64,000 nucleotides of DNA from Alicyclobacillus sacchari. GTDB lineage: Bacteria; Bacillota; Bacilli; Alicyclobacillales; Alicyclobacillaceae. The stretch spans positions 78,993-142,992 of the forward strand of contig NZ_SORF01000006.1 of assembly GCF_004366795.1 (NCBI RefSeq), in the 5' to 3' direction. Numbering within the stretch: the stretch's first letter is position 1; every line of letters starts with the position of its first letter. Shown here piece by piece: positions 15,301-24,710 of this stretch. A program made the position numbers and the translations under genes. The notes beneath the pieces were generated by a model, which saw only the letters and a program-made list of their open reading frames with translations, ran no database searches and was not told the origin of the DNA.

Positions 15301-17532
15301 TTAGGGCCTGAGCGTCACATCGACACCACTGCCAATGTGCACCGTTGTCCCGGCGGCCACCGACTGCGATGAGACATACCCGGAACCGGACGGATGAATG
15401 TTGAGTCCCAGGGCCGCCAACAGGTTCGTGGCATCGCGCAATGAAAGGCCCGTGAGATTCGGCATGACAATGGTTGTGCCCGCACTGTTTTGCAAAAGGC
15501 CGTACAGCTTGCTGCCTTTCGCTACCTGAATCCCCGCTTGCGGCCACTGCCGCGTGACCGTGCCGCTCGTGCCGACAAACATCCCTGTCAGCCCGTCCTT
15601 GGCCAACGCCTCTTTCGCTTGTGCCGATGTCATGCCGACGATGTTTGGCGTCTCGACATATTGCACCTGGCCAGCCCCTTGCGTCTCCTGAGCCACCGAA
15701 ACGGATCCCGTCGGCGGAATGTGGTAGTAATTCAAACATTCCTGAAGAATGGCTCTGGCCGGCGGGATAGCAACCGTGCTTCCCCAGGCCTCGTCTGGCG
15801 CCGTCTTGGGCCAGTACACTGTGACATAGACAACGACCTTTGGATTGTTGGCAGGCGCAAAACCAATAAACGACGTTTCAAAGCGATTGCTGTAATACTG
15901 CCCTGTCGCCGGATCGACAATCTGCGCGGTACCTGTTTTACCTGCCACCTGGTACCCAGGAATCGCCGCACCGCTGTCGATGCCGTGCTTCGGATCCGAG
16001 ACGTCAAGCACCATCGACTGCCTGACTTCATCAATGACCTGCTGTGAGAGAAATCCGTCCCGTACAACCGTGGGCTTCGTTTCTTGAACCACTTTTCCGG
16101 AAGGGGCCGTGATTTTTTGCATAATGTACGGCCGCATCAACTTACCACCATTAGCAATCGCATCCATGGCTGCGATTTGTTGCAACGGAGTCACGGCAAT
16201 ACCCTGACCAAATCCGGCCGTCGCCAATTCGAGTTGCCCCTGCCCGGACTTCGGAAAGAGCAGGGATGTCGCTTCGTTCGGAAGATCGATGCCGGTCGGT
16301 TGCGTAAAGCCAAACAAGTTGAGGTACTTGTTCATGTTTGGCCACCCCAACGCCAAGGCAATCTTGCTGAAGCCGACGTTCGACGACTCCTCGAGCGCCT
16401 GTTGAAACGTCAGGGTTCCCCAACCCGTATAGTTCCAATCGTGAATCGTCTGATTGTCAATCGTGATTTGACCCGATGCAAACGTCTGATAGAGTCCAAT
16501 GGAGTTCGTCTGAAGAGCTGCCGCAAGGACGAACGGCTTAAACGTCGATCCCGGTTCGAAGGCGCTGCTGACTGCCCAATTTTGTGACAAGGCATCAAGA
16601 CTAGCCTTCCAATACTGATTGGGATTGAAAGTGGGCCGACTTGAGATGGCAAGTATCGCCCCTGTCTGCGGATCGGAAACAATGATGGCAGCGTGTGCAG
16701 GATGGTATTTGGCCATGAGGTTGTCCATCTCGTGCTCAACGTACCCCTGAATCGTATCGTCGATGGTGAGTTGGACGTTGTCCCCTGGCTTGGCGGCCTG
16801 TGTAATGTGAACGGAGCCAGGTAACGGCACTCCCGTCGGATCCTGTTGATAGGACATGACCCCGTTCGTGCCAGCCAGCAACTTGTTATACTCCAATTCG
16901 ACACCGCTTTGCCCAGTGCCCTTCGACACGTATCCAATCGCATTGGCGGCAAATTCGTCGTAAGGATACACGCGCAGTTCCGTTGGCGTAAAGGTGATGT
17001 CGTTGTACCACGCAATCTTCGTCGCTTCAGGAGCCCACGCATGCGCATCGAACGCGGCCGCTAACTTTTCCTTGACCGTCGCTTCCACCGGGGTAGGTAA
17101 CTGAATCCACTCGCTTGGACGATCATCGCGTGACAACAGTGCGACGAGCGCGGACTCGGTTGTCCCGAGAATAGGGGCAAGTATCGCGGCCGCCTGATCT
17201 GCGTACGGCCGCAAGTGTTGGAGCTGAATATCGACGTAGTAGGCGGGGACGTCGTAGGCGATCTCGTTCCCTTGCGCGTCGAGAATCGCCCCGCGCGGCG
17301 CAAGCAGAGGCTTCGTAACATCGATCACCTTGTCTGCCGCTTTTTTTAGCGATCCGCCGTAAACCTGTTGCACGTCGTACACTCGAAAGACGACCGCCGC
17401 AAGGCAAAGAACCATGCCCCCCTGCACAAACCAAATGCGCCCTTTTTTTCGTTTCCAACTCTTCTGGCGCCCGCTGCGGTTGCGGTTCGCATCATGCCCT
17501 CGATTCATACGTTCACTGCCCCGTTTGACCAC
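15301..17532 (-). CDS. pbpB: class B penicillin-binding protein 2B with two PASTA domains
   Basis: Septal transpeptidase working with FtsL, FtsW and DivIB. 743 residues: a long basic cytoplasmic tail, a membrane helix at about 34-52, transpeptidase motifs EPGSTFK, SSN and KTGTAQ, and two PASTA repeats at the C-terminus (around NIVGMTSAQAKEAL and NLTGLSLRDATNLL). It overlaps the end of ftsL by 20 bases. An alternative ATG at 17508 would remove 8 residues and the overlap. Confidence 0.92.
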   Translation of the reverse strand: MVKRGSERMNRGHDANRNRSGRQKSWKRKKGRIWFVQGGMVLCLAAVVFRVYDVQQVYGGSLKKAADKVIDVTKPLLAPRGAILDAQGNEIAYDVPAYYVDIQLQHLRPYADQAAAILAPILGTTESALVALLSRDDRPSEWIQLPTPVEATVKEKLAAAFDAHAWAPEATKIAWYNDITFTPTELRVYPYDEFAANAIGYVSKGTGQSGVELEYNKLLAGTNGVMSYQQDPTGVPLPGSVHITQAAKPGDNVQLTIDDTIQGYVEHEMDNLMAKYHPAHAAIIVSDPQTGAILAISSRPTFNPNQYWKASLDALSQNWAVSSAFEPGSTFKPFVLAAALQTNSIGLYQTFASGQITIDNQTIHDWNYTGWGTLTFQQALEESSNVGFSKIALALGWPNMNKYLNLFGFTQPTGIDLPNEATSLLFPKSGQGQLELATAGFGQGIAVTPLQQIAAMDAIANGGKLMRPYIMQKITAPSGKVVQETKPTVVRDGFLSQQVIDEVRQSMVLDVSDPKHGIDSGAAIPGYQVAGKTGTAQIVDPATGQYYSNRFETSFIGFAPANNPKVVVYVTVYWPKTAPDEAWGSTVAIPPARAILQECLNYYHIPPTGSVSVAQETQGAGQVQYVETPNIVGMTSAQAKEALAKDGLTGMFVGTSGTVTRQWPQAGIQVAKGSKLYGLLQNSAGTTIVMPNLTGLSLRDATNLLAALGLNIHPSGSGYVSSQSVAAGTTVHIGSGVDVTLRP

Positions 17533-17905
17533 TCGGTATCACAATGGGATTTTTGTACTGCATATGCAGTTGATTGATGGCTACATTGAGAATGTGCGAA
17601 GGCTGCTCCAACTGTGCCACCTGTGTCTTGAGCATCGCGTTGACCGCCTGTTGCTGCTGAATTTGCGTCTGCAACTGCACGTTGTTTTGATTGATCTCAT
17701 AGATTTGCGCACCCTTTGCGGCAACCATCCACACGGCGCCAAAACTGGCAAGACAGCAGAACGCCAAACTGATTCGATTGAACCAGGCCTGCTTCTTGGC
17801 CCCTCGCTCCTGCTGCGATTGTCTGTTTCGCTCGTCGACGAGCGGCGTGCGCACGACCGCTTCGCGGCGAGTGCGAATCTCCTCCTGTAATGCAGCCATC
17901 TTCAA
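17513..17905 (-). CDS. ftsL: cell division protein FtsL
   Basis: 130-residue bitopic membrane protein of the divisome. Basic N-terminal tail, one membrane helix (about 45-65) and a C-terminal extracellular coiled coil rich in Gln (NQNNVQLQTQIQQQQ). Low sequence conservation; the call rests on topology and its place between rsmH and pbpB. Confidence 0.85.
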   Translation of the reverse strand: MKMAALQEEIRTRREAVVRTPLVDERNRQSQQERGAKKQAWFNRISLAFCCLASFGAVWMVAAKGAQIYEINQNNVQLQTQIQQQQAVNAMLKTQVAQLEQPSHILNVAINQLHMQYKNPIVIPSGQTGQ

Positions 17906-17920
17906 TCGTTCCTCCCATGC

Positions 17921-18862
17921 TCATAGCTTTTCGATCACGCGCAGTTTCGCCGAGCGCGCCCGCGCATTTTCATGCACTTCAACGTCAGCTGGCGCGACGG
18001 GCTTGCGCGTCACAAGCCGCCCCTTCGGTTCTCTACCGCACTGGCATACAGGAAGTTCTGGCGGACATATACAACCGGTTGCCAGTTCCTTAAACATCTG
18101 TTTGACAATTCTATCCTCAAGCGAATGGAAGCTAATCACAGCGAGCCTGCCACCGGCGCGAAGCAATGAAAATGCCCCCTTCAGACCGCGCTCGAGAACT
18201 CCAAGTTCGTCATTGACCGCAATCCGGATGGCCTGAAACGTTCGCCGTGCAGGATGCGGGCCCTTGCGCCTAGCTGGCGCTGGGATGGCGGCCTTCACAA
18301 TCTCCGCCAACTCCGTCGTTGTCGCGATGGGACGAACGCTCCTCGCTTCCACAATCCGCCGGGCAATCGCGCCAGCAAAGCGCTCTTCGCCGTATTCGCG
18401 CAAAATGCGTGCCAACTCCGCCTGCGTCCAATGGTTGACGACATCCTCTGCCGTAAGCTCTGCCGTTCGATCCATCCGCATGTCGAGCGGACCCTCGTGC
18501 CAATAGCTAAATCCGCGTTCCGGCACATCGAACTGAGGCGACGAGACGCCTAGGTCAAACATCGCACCATCAATCTCCGTCACACCCAAGTTTGGCAGTC
18601 GCTCCGCGATGTCGGCAAAATTCGCCTGCAGCAACGTCAAGCGCCCTGGATAGTCCGCAACCAGCGCAGCCGCGTTGCGAATCGCAGTTTCATCTTGATC
18701 CATCGCGATCACGCGTCCACCCGGGCTGGAGCGCTCGAGCAGAAGGCGCGTGTGGCCCCCCCCGCCAAGCGTTGCGTCGACATACACCCCTTGTGAACGA
18801 GGCGCCAAGGCATCCACGGTTGCCGTGAGCAGTACCGTCTCATGGCGAAACTCCACCTGCAC
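17921..18862 (-). CDS. rsmH: 16S rRNA (cytosine-1402-N4)-methyltransferase
   Basis: 313 residues. SAM-binding YVDATLGGGGHTRLLL near the N-terminus, DLGVSSPQFD, FRHETVLL at the start and VISFHSLEDRIVK near the C-terminus, all typical of RsmH/MraW. Second gene of the dcw operon, 17 bases after mraZ. Confidence 0.96.
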   Translation of the reverse strand: MQVEFRHETVLLTATVDALAPRSQGVYVDATLGGGGHTRLLLERSSPGGRVIAMDQDETAIRNAAALVADYPGRLTLLQANFADIAERLPNLGVTEIDGAMFDLGVSSPQFDVPERGFSYWHEGPLDMRMDRTAELTAEDVVNHWTQAELARILREYGEERFAGAIARRIVEARSVRPIATTTELAEIVKAAIPAPARRKGPHPARRTFQAIRIAVNDELGVLERGLKGAFSLLRAGGRLAVISFHSLEDRIVKQMFKELATGCICPPELPVCQCGREPKGRLVTRKPVAPADVEVHENARARSAKLRVIEKL

Positions 18863-18879
18863 ATCACCTCATCGCTGGG

Positions 18880-19317
18880 TTAAAAAGAGAAATCCACGAG
18901 GTTTTCCGCGATTTCCGCAAACGACGACTCAGCTTCGCCCGCGTAGTTTGCCCAGATTTCCGTGTCCCAAATTTCTACGCGATTCGACACCCCAAGCAAC
19001 GTGCAGTCCTTCTGTAACCCAGCGTAGTCGCGCAGCTTCTGCGGCAGGAGAATGCGACCTTGTTTGTCGAGTTCGCACTCACTTGCTCCCGAAAAAAAGA
19101 ACCGGACGAACGCACGCGCATCAGCACGCGCCATCGGCAGTGATTTCAGTTTGCTCTCCAGAACATTCCACTCATCTCGTGGGTAGACGAACAGGCACTT
19201 GTCGAGGCCTCGGGTGACGATGAACGACTCCCCCAAACCGTCGCGAAACTTCGCAGGCACGGTCAGCCGCCCTTTGCTGTCGAGGGCATGTTCAAATTCA
19301 CCCATGAACAACGACAT
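18880..19317 (-). CDS. mraZ: transcriptional regulator MraZ
   Basis: 145 residues with two SpoVT/AbrB-like halves: [17 protein letters not shown] and [19 protein letters not shown]. It binds repeats in front of its own operon and represses or tunes the dcw genes. First gene of the operon; the candidate binding repeats and a perfect -10 lie just upstream. Confidence 0.95.
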   Translation of the reverse strand: MSLFMGEFEHALDSKGRLTVPAKFRDGLGESFIVTRGLDKCLFVYPRDEWNVLESKLKSLPMARADARAFVRFFFSGASECELDKQGRILLPQKLRDYAGLQKDCTLLGVSNRVEIWDTEIWANYAGEAESSFAEIAENLVDFSF

Positions 19318-19339
19318 TCACCACCTACCTGTTCTAACT

Positions 19340-19363
19340 CCCCACTTTGCCCCACTTTCCACC
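19340..19363 (-). promoter_or_regulatory. MraZ-box repeats in front of the dcw operon
   Basis: On the minus strand GTGGAA, GTGGGG and GTGGGG recur with 8-10-base steps (plus-strand CCCCAC at 19340 and 19350, TTCCAC at 19358). GTGG-type repeats with helical spacing are the known MraZ operator form. They lie between the -10 and the mraZ start, a repressing position. Confidence 0.65.
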
Positions 19364-19366
19364 ACG

Positions 19367-19394
19367 ATTATACCTGTTCGCCCTCACTTGTGGA
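19367..19394 (-). promoter_or_regulatory. promoter of the dcw operon
   Basis: Perfect -10 TATAAT on the minus strand (19367-19372). The region one spacer upstream offers only a weak -35 (TCCACA, 19389-19394). Located about 50 bases before mraZ. Confidence 0.5.
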
Positions 19395-19444
19395 TCTCCT
19401 GCCACAGGTCCCATGGAAATTTTTAAATTTCACGGCACAGGAAA

Positions 19445-19480
19445 GGGCGACCCAAGCCGCTGCATGCGGTCGGATCGCCC
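19445..19480 (-). terminator. probable terminator after bshC
   Basis: GGGCGA...TCGCCC arms extended by CCGC/GCGG form a long near-perfect hairpin 27 bp after the bshC stop, followed by TTTCC on the minus strand. The T-run is short, so efficiency is uncertain. Confidence 0.45.
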
Positions 19481-19506
19481 TAAAGTTGAAACGGCCTATT
19501 TCAAAG

Positions 19507-21141
19507 TTATTCCACCACGATCTCAAGTACAGCTCCCGGTTGACCAACGCTTCCCCACACTGGCAGACTCGCGAACCAGTCACACCCCAATTCGCTCCAC
19601 AGGTTCAGCGGTGAAAGACGGCGCTCCTGCTCGTGTCCATCCGTCCAAAACCAACGTTCAATGCGCCGCAATTGGCGTACGTCGTCACCGCGCCGCCGCT
19701 CGGCAAGATGCAGTAATTTGCTTTGCAGTCGCAACCACAGTTCGGCTTCACGTTGCGCGTGCCGTTGTACCAACGTATCCACCTGTGGGCCAAGTTCTGC
19801 ATACGTTGCCGAGATGTCCTGAAGCCGCTGCCGAATCGCTGCCACTTCCTGCTCGGTACGCGTCTCGATATCGTTCGCCAGATCGCCTAATGCATAGGTG
19901 TACACCAAATCGGATGGCTCGCGAACTTGCGCAAATTCAATTTGCCATCGGTTCATGGCACGCCACACCTTCGGCACGGCGATCCGCATCCGCTGGCGCA
20001 TAATGAGCGGAGGTACCGTCCGTTCATGGGCATGAAAGACGGCTCGCGCCAACGCGTGATACGCAATCTCGGATGGCCCTCCCACGTATGCCAGAGTAGG
20101 CAAGAGATAATCCTGAACGACAGGGCGCAAGAGGACGTTGGCGCTAAACGCGGTCGGTTCTTGTTCGCCTACAGCAAGCCACTCTGCAACACTTTTCTCC
20201 TCGCCCTGCCCGCGCGTGCGCAATCCTCCATCCACGCGCTCGAGCACGTAGCGCCTACCCTCCACGACACGAAACACCGTGCTATGCAGTGGATCGCGCA
20301 CGACCTCCGGCACAAATCCGCCCGCAGTGACCTCATCATACGCCCGCTCCAAATTCGCTTGCACGTCTTCGACATGCTGCAATGCATGGGCAAATGCAGG
20401 CCAGGCAAGTCGGCGCAAAGCAGGGAGACATGGATCCAAGAAAACGATTGGGTGATTGCGCAACATTTGTGCAAGCAATCGCGCGTACCAGACGGCTAGC
20501 GAGTCTCCCTCCTGCCAAGCGGACGCGAGACTGTGTAACAACTGAGTCTTGTATTCCGCCTCCGGCAAGAGCTGTTCGACCTCGTGAATGACGCTGTCGA
20601 CCTGCGCCCCGAGAAGCGGAGCGTGATACACCATTTGGTGCGGATCAAAGCGATGCTCTAAGCGAATGCGTGCCACCGCGTCGCTCCTGTCGATCACGTA
20701 GGCGTGATCGACCTCGCCAAAATCGTGATCCTCGGAAGCAATCCAGAACACGGGCACGACTGGCCGCGACAACATCCTTTCCATTTCGGCGGCAACACCA
20801 ATGGCGGAAAGTGCCTTGCTGATGGAATATATGGGACCGGTAAAGAGGCCGGCTTGCTGGCCTGTTACAACCGCGACGCTTCTCGGATCGAGCAACTTGC
20901 CAATTGCCTCGCGCTGTACGGCGCTGGCGCCAATTTGCAAACTATAGACGGTCAAAGCGTCGACCAACTGTTGCCGCTGTGTCTGGTCAAAGTGTGCCAC
21001 GACCTGATCTGCCCGCGTTATGTATGTTGATTCGAGTGTCGGATTCTGCCCATCATACAGGTGGGCGACCGATGCGAAATCAAATAGATAAGCGTCCGTC
21101 AAGCGATTGCCCGTCGGCGCTTGATGAATGGTACATTTCAA
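19507..21141 (-). CDS. bshC: bacillithiol biosynthesis cysteine-adding enzyme
   Basis: Adds cysteine to GlcN-malate, the last step of bacillithiol synthesis. 544 residues, normal length: TGQQAGLFTGPIYS near residue 95-110, FWIASEDHDFGEVDH, and the C-terminal coiled coil and LNLWSELGCDWF-type end. Starts at TTG. bshC directly before mraZ is the usual Bacillus arrangement. With ypdA in the mobile element both synthesis and recycling of bacillithiol are represented in the window. Confidence 0.92.
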   Translation of the reverse strand: MKCTIHQAPTGNRLTDAYLFDFASVAHLYDGQNPTLESTYITRADQVVAHFDQTQRQQLVDALTVYSLQIGASAVQREAIGKLLDPRSVAVVTGQQAGLFTGPIYSISKALSAIGVAAEMERMLSRPVVPVFWIASEDHDFGEVDHAYVIDRSDAVARIRLEHRFDPHQMVYHAPLLGAQVDSVIHEVEQLLPEAEYKTQLLHSLASAWQEGDSLAVWYARLLAQMLRNHPIVFLDPCLPALRRLAWPAFAHALQHVEDVQANLERAYDEVTAGGFVPEVVRDPLHSTVFRVVEGRRYVLERVDGGLRTRGQGEEKSVAEWLAVGEQEPTAFSANVLLRPVVQDYLLPTLAYVGGPSEIAYHALARAVFHAHERTVPPLIMRQRMRIAVPKVWRAMNRWQIEFAQVREPSDLVYTYALGDLANDIETRTEQEVAAIRQRLQDISATYAELGPQVDTLVQRHAQREAELWLRLQSKLLHLAERRRGDDVRQLRRIERWFWTDGHEQERRLSPLNLWSELGCDWFASLPVWGSVGQPGAVLEIVVE

Positions 21142-21234
21142 GGAGGAATCGCCCCTTCGTTATCCCATGATGGCCAAACCCATCATAACAACAAGACAAC
21201 GGAGAAGTAAAATCGTAAGGAGCTGTAAGATCGA

Positions 21235-22008
21235 TTGAACCATCAAAAACCGTCTGAACACTGTATGCGTCCCCTCGCCGGGCGCACGGCGATTGTTACG
21301 GGAGCATCGCGCGGCATTGGTCAAGCCATTGCCATCGCGTTGGCATCCAAAGGCGCAAATGTGGCAGTCCATTACCATCGCCAAAAAAGCTTAGCCGCCG
21401 CGACGGTGGACGCATGTAGACAATTCGGCGTGCGGGCAACGGCCATCCAGGCGGACGTCACCGCCGAAACCGAGGTCGAGCACCTCATGCTCGCCAGCAC
21501 ACAGTTGGGTCCGCCGAGTATTCTCATCAATAATGCAGGATTGGCAGACTACGGGCTTGCCATGGAGATGAGCCTCGAACGCTTTCAACACATCATGGCG
21601 GTCAACCTGACCTCCGTCTTTCTTTGTACTCGCGCCGCCATCCCGTATCTTCGCCGACACCCGCACGCTCGCGTCGTCAATATCGCATCGATGCACGGAA
21701 TTGCCGGCGCCGCCATGGAAGCGGCATACGCGGCTGCGAAAGGCGGCGTGATCGCCTGGACGAAGTCGCTCGCAAAAGAACTCGCATCGCTGCGCATTAC
21801 CGTCAACGCCATTGCACCGGGCGCCATCGACACCGACATGTTGGCGCAATTTGACGTCGAGGAAAAAGCCGCAATCGTTGATGCGACGCCCCTGGGGCGC
21901 CTTGGCACGGCGCACGACGTCGCCGCAGCCGCCCTGTTTTTGGCCGATCCAGCCGCCGATTTTATCACAGGGCAGGTCATCGGCGTCAACGGCGGGTTGT
22001 TGACCTAA
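21235..22008 (+). CDS. short-chain dehydrogenase/reductase (FabG/YmfI-like)
   Basis: 257 residues, NAD(P)-dependent. TGASRGIG cofactor motif, NNAG, catalytic Ser in NIASMHG and YAAAKGG (Tyr-x-x-x-Lys), and a C-terminal GQVIGVNGG typical of 3-oxoacyl-ACP reductase-like SDRs. TTG start at 21235 (AGGAG 12 bases upstream) or ATG at 21265 without a clear ribosome site. Substrate not known. It is read away from bshC, with the 90-bp gap serving both. Confidence 0.8.
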   Translation: MNHQKPSEHCMRPLAGRTAIVTGASRGIGQAIAIALASKGANVAVHYHRQKSLAAATVDACRQFGVRATAIQADVTAETEVEHLMLASTQLGPPSILINNAGLADYGLAMEMSLERFQHIMAVNLTSVFLCTRAAIPYLRRHPHARVVNIASMHGIAGAAMEAAYAAAKGGVIAWTKSLAKELASLRITVNAIAPGAIDTDMLAQFDVEEKAAIVDATPLGRLGTAHDVAAAALFLADPAADFITGQVIGVNGGLLT

Positions 22009-22102
22009 CGGCGTCTCGGGACGTTTGACCTGCGCATTTGTCAATGCGCTCGCATGAACTGGATCAGTTGCCGCCTACAAATGGATGTAAGGGGACGATC
22101 CG

Positions 22103-22651
22103 ATGGCCAAGACACAGGGTAACAAGCGCAAAGCGAGAGGCGCACGCGGTGCAAGAGGCCAGTTTCGCGCGATGGCTCGCGAGTTAGGGCTTACCGAGAG
22201 CGAATTTCAGCGACTGGCTGTAGCGTTGACAAAGACGCTAAAAGGGGCAGCGCTCACCGGTGAAACGCCCGTTTCGGCGCGGGATCTCCTCGCCATGCTC
22301 GAATCGCCCGTGGTACAAACATTGTTTGCGGCCATGATTGGCAACGTGTTGAAAGGCACTTCCATGACTGATCCAGCGAGCGAGCCCGCCGACATTGCTC
22401 CAGTGCTCCCCCAGCGGACGCAATCGCCATCGACATGGCCGCGGCAATCGCCACAAGGACCATTGCCGCCGCACGTGCATACACACCCACCGCTCCAGCC
22501 GCCGGCCCTGCATCCTGGATTTCCCGGGTGGTACAACCTGCCGCCGACAGGCTCCGCCACCGCGTCCGCGCCACCCGCGCCTACGCCCGCTGTTGCACCG
22601 GCTCGGTTTGCACGCCAAAGCGGCGCACGTGAATGTCGGCGCGCACATTGA
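22103..22651 (+). CDS. Pro-rich protein of unknown function
   Basis: 182 residues. A basic Gly/Arg-rich start (KRKARGARGARG), a short helical segment (ARELGLTESEFQRLAVALTKTL) that resembles no family I know, then a long Pro/His/Ala-rich low-complexity tail. AAGGGG stands about 7 bases before the ATG. Its last 71 bases overlap the end of the convergent gerC-type gene. A spore or coat role would fit the neighbours but is a guess. Confidence 0.55.
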   Translation: MAKTQGNKRKARGARGARGQFRAMARELGLTESEFQRLAVALTKTLKGAALTGETPVSARDLLAMLESPVVQTLFAAMIGNVLKGTSMTDPASEPADIAPVLPQRTQSPSTWPRQSPQGPLPPHVHTHPPLQPPALHPGFPGWYNLPPTGSATASAPPAPTPAVAPARFARQSGARECRRAH

Positions 22652-23858
22652 TCCGCGCGTTTTGCAGATGTTCTTCCCACGGGAAGGCCGCGAATTGTTG
22701 ATATGTCTCGAATTGTCCGCGCACCGCCTTGGACACAGGAACCACATCCGTTTGGTCCACAACCAAGAGGCGCTTTAACAACGACTGCATGCGCGTACTG
22801 ACTTGTTTGTCCAATTCTTGCTCCAGGTGTGCGCGAGCCTTTGGATCGACATAGTTGCGGCTGCTTGAGATGTTGATGACATCGACATCCATGGGTACCG
22901 CAGCGCTGATTTTCACCGGGTTGGTTAGACTGACTCGATACTCGGCAGGCCGTTCTTTGTGCAATTCCAGTCCAATATCCCGCGATGGCTCCTCTGGATC
23001 CGACAAATTGAGCGTCGCGTGATGGACGCCGCCCTGCAACAGTCGGAGGTAAATACAGTCCTCTCCCGTCAGCGTATCCACCAATTTATCCCCACGAAAG
23101 ACCGCCGCCCCCATCCAATCGACAGGATTGCCGCCAAGACGTTCGACCGTCCCCGCCTCGTAACTCAGAACCGGTTTTTCCGGGAGCTGGCTTCCCTTCA
23201 CGTATTGATTCAAACTGTACAGGGGCGCGATCGCGTCTTCATGCGGGTTTTCCATGCCATCGATCAAATCTTGAATCCGGCACACCGGGGCGACACCCGT
23301 TCGCTGCGATACGAGCGCAACGCCGTCCGCAATACGCGTAATTGCCGTATCCAGCATGGGCTGAAACGCATCGATCACGTCCTTGGCTTGTCCGACCGCC
23401 ACGGAAACCGGTACTGTCCGACGAAACTCGCGGTAGCGGGTGAGTGGCTCAATATACGGCTGGATTCCCTTTTTGGCGAGATCGCTGCCGAACACAATCA
23501 ACGATAGGTGCGAGAATGTCACCGTGCGCTCAATCGACCCACCGGCAATGACCATCGCCTCCGAAATGCTGCGTGCCCGCACGGTTACCGGCTCCTTGCC
23601 GGCAAGTGGTTCCATGCCACCCTTGCTGCCGCCGCCAGACGGGTTGATGGGCTGAGCGATCCGAAACGTGCAATCGATCAGATTGCCGGGTGCCGCATCA
23701 ATACCAAGTACGCTGACAAACGCCTGCTGTTCTAACTCCTGTCGGTCGTAGCAGCCGCCGATCAACATCGGGACACCGCACATCCAGCCAACAGCAGCCC
23801 ATTTTGTTACACGCGGCCACTTGTGCAGCCAAGACATCCATCGCATATCTGTCACCAT
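22581..23858 (-). CDS. gerC: Ger(x)C-family spore germination lipoprotein
   Basis: 425 residues. N-terminal signal with a lipobox ending IGGC then YDRQELEQ, the conserved start of mature GerC proteins (GCYDRxEL). GIDAAPG, RARSISEAM and the C-terminal ER-GerAC domain follow. Normally the C subunit of a GerA-type nutrient receptor with GerA and GerB partners; neither is next to it here. The first codons sit in a small hairpin (CCATCC/GGATGG); a start at ATG 23846 is possible. Confidence 0.88.
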   Translation of the reverse strand: MVTDMRWMSWLHKWPRVTKWAAVGWMCGVPMLIGGCYDRQELEQQAFVSVLGIDAAPGNLIDCTFRIAQPINPSGGGSKGGMEPLAGKEPVTVRARSISEAMVIAGGSIERTVTFSHLSLIVFGSDLAKKGIQPYIEPLTRYREFRRTVPVSVAVGQAKDVIDAFQPMLDTAITRIADGVALVSQRTGVAPVCRIQDLIDGMENPHEDAIAPLYSLNQYVKGSQLPEKPVLSYEAGTVERLGGNPVDWMGAAVFRGDKLVDTLTGEDCIYLRLLQGGVHHATLNLSDPEEPSRDIGLELHKERPAEYRVSLTNPVKISAAVPMDVDVINISSSRNYVDPKARAHLEQELDKQVSTRMQSLLKRLLVVDQTDVVPVSKAVRGQFETYQQFAAFPWEEHLQNARINVRADIHVRRFGVQTEPVQQRA

Positions 23859-23921
23859 CCCAATGTTAGGATGGCTTTACACCTTGCCCCGCATTCCCAT
23901 CAAACATGAAAAGGAGCAGGC

Positions 23922-24575
23922 TTATTCCGCCCGCTCCATCGGCCCATGCTCAATTCTTTCAAGATTGCCAAACTCGTCGATCTGGTACATAAAGCCTTCC
24001 GCCAGCTCGGGGCCAAGTTGTGTATCGTCAAGCAAGGCCGCCTTGCGCGCCCGCTCCATGATTTCAACGAGAGCTTTGTAATCCTGGACAACCGTTTCAT
24101 AGTTTGAGCGCATGCGAGTCAATTCGTCGCGTAACCTTCTATGCTCCTCCTGGAGCTCGCGGTAGCGGCTCTTCCACTCATTCGCTTGGCGCTCAGCACT
24201 TCGCCAGCGTGAAGCCCATTCTTGGGCTGTATTCTTTTCCTGGCGCAAAAAACGCAGAACCTGCGCCCAAGTCATCAGCGTTGCCGTCGGGTGATCGACA
24301 TCGCCGCCTTCCATCTGTGCCTGCACGCGCTCTGACTTGCTCTTCTTGCGCTCCTCTTTCGCCATCTCAATGATCTGGCGCTGCTGTTTGCGCACACACG
24401 CATTCCAGCGAAAACCACAGGCTGCCGCAGTACGGCCCAGCCTGCGCGAGGCTTCGTTAAAACCCGCAAGCTGCGTGCTACCTTGTTTAATGTGTTTCAA
24501 GACAATTTCAGCTAGAATCTCGTCGTCTTCCGTCGTCCACGCATCTTGGCGCATGGCTCGAGGCGTCTGGCGCAT
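23922..24575 (-). CDS. RsfA-family prespore transcription regulator
   Basis: 217 residues from ATG 24575, which has AAGGAGG 8 bases upstream; the longer frame to 24671 lacks this. Myb/SANT-like N-terminus RQDAWTTEDDEILAEIVLKH followed by RLGRTAAACGFRWNACVRK, the RsfA signature, then a long charged coiled coil (about 95-175). RsfA in B. subtilis is a sigma-F/G regulator of prespore genes. The downstream neighbour is gerC, 63 bp on. Confidence 0.82.
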   Translation of the reverse strand: MRQTPRAMRQDAWTTEDDEILAEIVLKHIKQGSTQLAGFNEASRRLGRTAAACGFRWNACVRKQQRQIIEMAKEERKKSKSERVQAQMEGGDVDHPTATLMTWAQVLRFLRQEKNTAQEWASRWRSAERQANEWKSRYRELQEEHRRLRDELTRMRSNYETVVQDYKALVEIMERARKAALLDDTQLGPELAEGFMYQIDEFGNLERIEHGPMERAE

Positions 24576-24710
24576 GATGTCATCCTCCTTGAAAGCCCCG
24601 CTACCGAGGCCAACGTTCCGATACATTCGCTCTGTCGCGGTTATCACGACGCTATCATTTGTTATAACCACTTATAAGAATGATTAAACGTATCGAAACC
24701 AAAGAAGGCA

